From NCBI GenBank assembly GCA_008477525.1, contig SPDT01000020.1, forward strand, positions 1 to 46,579: a DNA stretch of 46,579 bases, in the 5' to 3' direction. The translations under genes and the position numbers were made by a program. The notes below the pieces were generated by a model. It did not search any database and had not been told where the DNA came from. It saw nothing but the letters and a program-made list of their open reading frames with translations. This DNA comes from Hypomyces perniciosus (taxonomy: Eukaryota; Ascomycota; Sordariomycetes; Hypocreales; Hypocreaceae). Positions 46,446 through 46,579 of the stretch are shown here, piece by piece; the stretch's first letter is position 1; each line of letters opens with the position of its first letter.

Positions 46446-46579
46446 GGGTTAGGGTTAGGGTTAGGGTTAGGGTTAGGGTTAGGGTTAGGGTTAGGGTTAG
46501 GGTTAGGGTTAGGGTTAGGGTTAGGGTTAGGGTTAGGGTTAGGGTTAGGGTTAGGGTTAGGGTTAGGGTTAGGGTTAGG
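46446..46579 (+). repeat. Telomere, TTAGGG repeats to the window end
   Basis: About 22 perfect TTAGGG units, G-rich strand running 5' to 3' to the right, so this is a right-hand chromosome end. No degenerate subtelomeric repeats or helicase gene lie next to it. Confidence 0.98.

Noticed and set aside
1..46579. CRISPR arrays, tRNA or rRNA genes
   Set aside because: No spaced direct-repeat array, no cloverleaf with A/B boxes and no conserved rRNA segments were seen.
46446..46579. Interstitial telomeric repeat rather than a chromosome end
   Set aside because: Repeats are perfect, correctly oriented and run to the last base; cannot be excluded absolutely without the flanking sequence.

Overview
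This window is the right-hand chromosome end of a filamentous ascomycete (Pezizomycotina). It closes with about 22 TTAGGG repeats (46446-46579), and most of it is very AT/TA-rich. The transposon reading frames are broken mainly by TAA/TAG at former Gln/Trp codons and by Asp-to-Asn changes at catalytic sites. That is the signature expected of repeat-induced point mutation (RIP). No statistic was computed; this rests on reading the frames.

Region 1-34594 looks chaotic but resolves into one nest of transposons. The host is a Tad-like LINE on the minus strand ('LINE C'), with its 5' end at 34594; the copy leaves the window on the left beneath a Gypsy element. Into it went a pogo/Fot1-like DNA transposon (about 31885-34336), a 581-bp solo LTR (29346-29926), a small LTR element E2 (27394-28527), a 580-bp solo LTR (25986-26565), a second small LTR element E1 (5637-25654) and a Gypsy element (left edge to 5159). 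E1 was split by a Copia element (6079-25032), Copia by another Tad-like LINE ('LINE A', 9025-20380) and by a 384-bp sequence, and LINE A by a complete Gypsy chromovirus (10591-16011). The pogo element carries two further solo LTRs. Most of these insertions show a target-site duplication (TSD) that I could read directly. The order gives a relative history: LINE C, then E1, then Copia, then LINE A, then Gypsy.

E1 and E2 are the most unusual objects. They are about 1.1 kb long, with 77-83 bp terminal direct repeats, perfect 5-bp TSDs, a tRNA-primer-like site 2 nt inside one repeat and a purine tract beside the other. They look like a miniature LTR retroelement family. E2 also encodes a decayed pentapeptide-repeat stretch.

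Region 34595-38780 has balanced base composition. It holds the only clearly intact gene seen, a 211-residue secreted, Cys-rich protein with a Kex2-type propeptide (37425-38060). Region 38785-42230 is again transposon relics: LINE reverse transcriptase and RNase H fragments, a Copia fragment, and a Copia solo LTR with a perfect TSD. Region 42240-42880 is unassigned. Region 42990-43831 is an alpha/beta-hydrolase pseudogene. From 44343 a third Tad-like LINE copy runs rightward and is cut inside its first ORF, where telomere repeats begin. This is consistent with a chromosome break healed by telomere addition.

No rRNA, tRNA, CRISPR array or bacterial-type operon was seen. Apart from the secreted-protein gene, the coding signals are fossil.
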